From NCBI GenBank assembly GCA_936943465.1, contig CAKZJN010000442.1, positions 1 to 6,656 on the forward strand: a stretch of 6,656 nt of DNA, in the 5' to 3' direction. The stretch is from an uncultured Rhodoferax sp. GTDB lineage: Bacteria > Pseudomonadota > Gammaproteobacteria > Burkholderiales > Burkholderiaceae_C. Both the position numbers and the translations under genes were made by a program. Of this stretch, positions 6,074-6,656 are shown piece by piece. The notes under the pieces were generated by a model. The model saw only the letters and a list, made by a program, of their open reading frames with translations. It was not told the origin of the DNA and did no database searches. The stretch's first letter is position 1, and every line of letters begins with the position of its first letter.

Positions 6074-6077
6074 GGAG
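6074..6077 (+). promoter_or_regulatory. Ribosome binding site of the FAD oxidase
   Basis: GGAG lies seven bases before the ATG at 6085 and supports that start. Confidence 0.65.
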
Positions 6078-6084
6078 ACGCCCC

Positions 6085-6656
6085 ATGCTTGCAGCCACCC
6101 CAACTGAACCCCTGTCGCCCCGGTGCCAACCACGCGATACGCCGCAGGCTTTGCTCGCTGCGTTGCAGGCCCGTTTTGGCGCGCAATGCTCGGTGGCGCT
6201 GGCGGTGCGCGAGCAGCATGGCCGCGATGAGTCGGTGTTTGACGTGCCACCGCCTGCCGCCGTGGTGTTTGCCCAAAGCACCCAGGATGTGGCCGATGCC
6301 GTGAGCCTGTGCGCGCAGTACCGTGTGCCGGTGATTCCCTTTGGTGTGGGCTCATCACTGGAAGGGCATTTGCTGGCGGTGCAGGGCGGCATCAGCATCG
6401 ATGTGTCGCGCATGAACCAGGTGCTGCACCTCCACGCCGAAGACCTGACCGTGACCGTGCAGCCAGGCGTCACCCGCAAGCAACTGAACGAGGCGGTGAA
6501 ATCCAGCGGCCTGTTTTTCCCGATTGACCCCGGAGCCGACGCCAGCCTGGGTGGCATGTGTGCCACCCGCGCCAGCGGAACCAACGCCGTGCGCTACGGC
6601 ACCATGCGCGAGAACGTGCTGGCGCTGGAGGTGGTGACGGCCCGTGGCGATGTGAT
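6085..6656 (+). CDS. FAD-binding oxidase, D-lactate dehydrogenase (LDHD/GlcD) type, N-terminal part
   Basis: The frame starts at ATG 6085 with GGAG 7 bp upstream and runs open off the right edge (190 complete codons). It is the N-terminal FAD-binding (PCMH/VAO-type) domain of a flavin-dependent D-2-hydroxyacid dehydrogenase. The first roughly 55 residues are a variable lead-in. PPAAVVFAQSTQDVADAVSLC (56-76) is the typical first half-domain. PFGVGSSLEGH (85-95) is the pyrophosphate-binding loop, and VQPGVTRKQLNEA (125-137) and IDPGADASLGGMCATRASGT (147-166) plus NAVRYGTMRENVLALEVV (167-184) are strongly conserved FAD contacts. Family enzymes oxidise D-lactate or similar 2-hydroxyacids to 2-oxoacids and pass electrons to cytochrome c or a quinone. 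About 280 further residues, including the substrate-binding cap, should lie outside the window. Glycolate oxidase subunit GlcD is an alternative; the GSSLEGH and TRASGTNAVRYG motifs favour the D-lactate dehydrogenase branch. Confidence 0.9.
   Translation, partial: MLAATPTEPLSPRCQPRDTPQALLAALQARFGAQCSVALAVREQHGRDESVFDVPPPAAVVFAQSTQDVADAVSLCAQYRVPVIPFGVGSSLEGHLLAVQGGISIDVSRMNQVLHLHAEDLTVTVQPGVTRKQLNEAVKSSGLFFPIDPGADASLGGMCATRASGTNAVRYGTMRENVLALEVVTARGDV

Larger units (their letters stand above)
6038..6084. promoter_or_regulatory. Compact divergent promoter gap
   Basis: Only 47 bp separate the start codons of the adenosyltransferase and the FAD oxidase. On the minus strand AATAAT (6065-6070) is a good -10 match placed before the AAGGA ribosome binding site, with no clear -35; any such -35 would lie inside the oxidase coding region. 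On the plus strand I see no convincing pair. The two promoters must overlap each other or the coding starts. Confidence 0.4.

Noticed and set aside
6038..6358. N-terminal extension of the adenosyltransferase up to 6358
   Set aside because: The extension is antisense to the FAD oxidase gene and low-complexity. The ATG at 6037 has an AAGGA site and gives the normal family length and beginning.
1..6656. Mobile element, CRISPR array, tRNA or rRNA
   Set aside because: I saw no transposase or integrase motifs, no terminal inverted repeats, no spaced direct repeats of CRISPR type and no tRNA-like cloverleaf. Codon character is even across the window, so there is no sign of recent transfer.

Overview
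This is a GC-rich stretch of ordinary bacterial chromosome. Its codon use, tight gene packing and protein flavour (an MCP with a Pro/Ala/Lys tail ending in WETF, a PduO-type adenosyltransferase back to back with an LDHD-type FAD oxidase) suggest a betaproteobacterium, most likely Burkholderiales/Comamonadaceae. That placement is inference from protein character, not from a marker gene. I see no tRNA, rRNA, insertion sequence, CRISPR array or phage gene.

Layout, left to right: (1) the C-terminal end of an unrecognised protein (1-320, +), convergent with (2) a leftward pair, a short-chain dehydrogenase/reductase (342-1172, -) preceded 39 bp upstream by a phytanoyl-CoA dioxygenase-family Fe(II)/2-oxoglutarate oxygenase (1212-2402, -). 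(3) A 144-bp divergent regulatory region holds an exact 11-bp tandem repeat and a cluster of TTGATAG/TCAA elements. (4) A LacI-family regulator (2547-3572, +) is transcribed away from the oxygenase/SDR pair. (5) A 117-bp AT-rich gap contains three inverted repeats. (6) A complete methyl-accepting chemotaxis protein follows (3690-5471, +). (7) A PduO-type corrinoid adenosyltransferase (5468-6037, -) is convergent with the MCP, and their stop codons overlap. (8) After a 47-bp divergent gap comes the N-terminal part of an FAD-dependent D-lactate dehydrogenase-like oxidase (6085 to the right edge, +).

The most coherent unit is the oxygenase + SDR + divergent LacI-type regulator. It looks like a small substrate-inducible catabolic cassette: the regulator has a sugar-binding-protein-like effector domain and probably represses the oxygenase/SDR operon from the shared intergenic region. 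The substrate cannot be read from the sequence. The MCP, the adenosyltransferase (B12 cofactor activation) and the D-2-hydroxyacid oxidase are unrelated housekeeping or accessory functions. Nothing here amounts to a clearly new system. The items most worth checking are the cassette, its atypical LacI hinge and the repeats in the two regulatory gaps.
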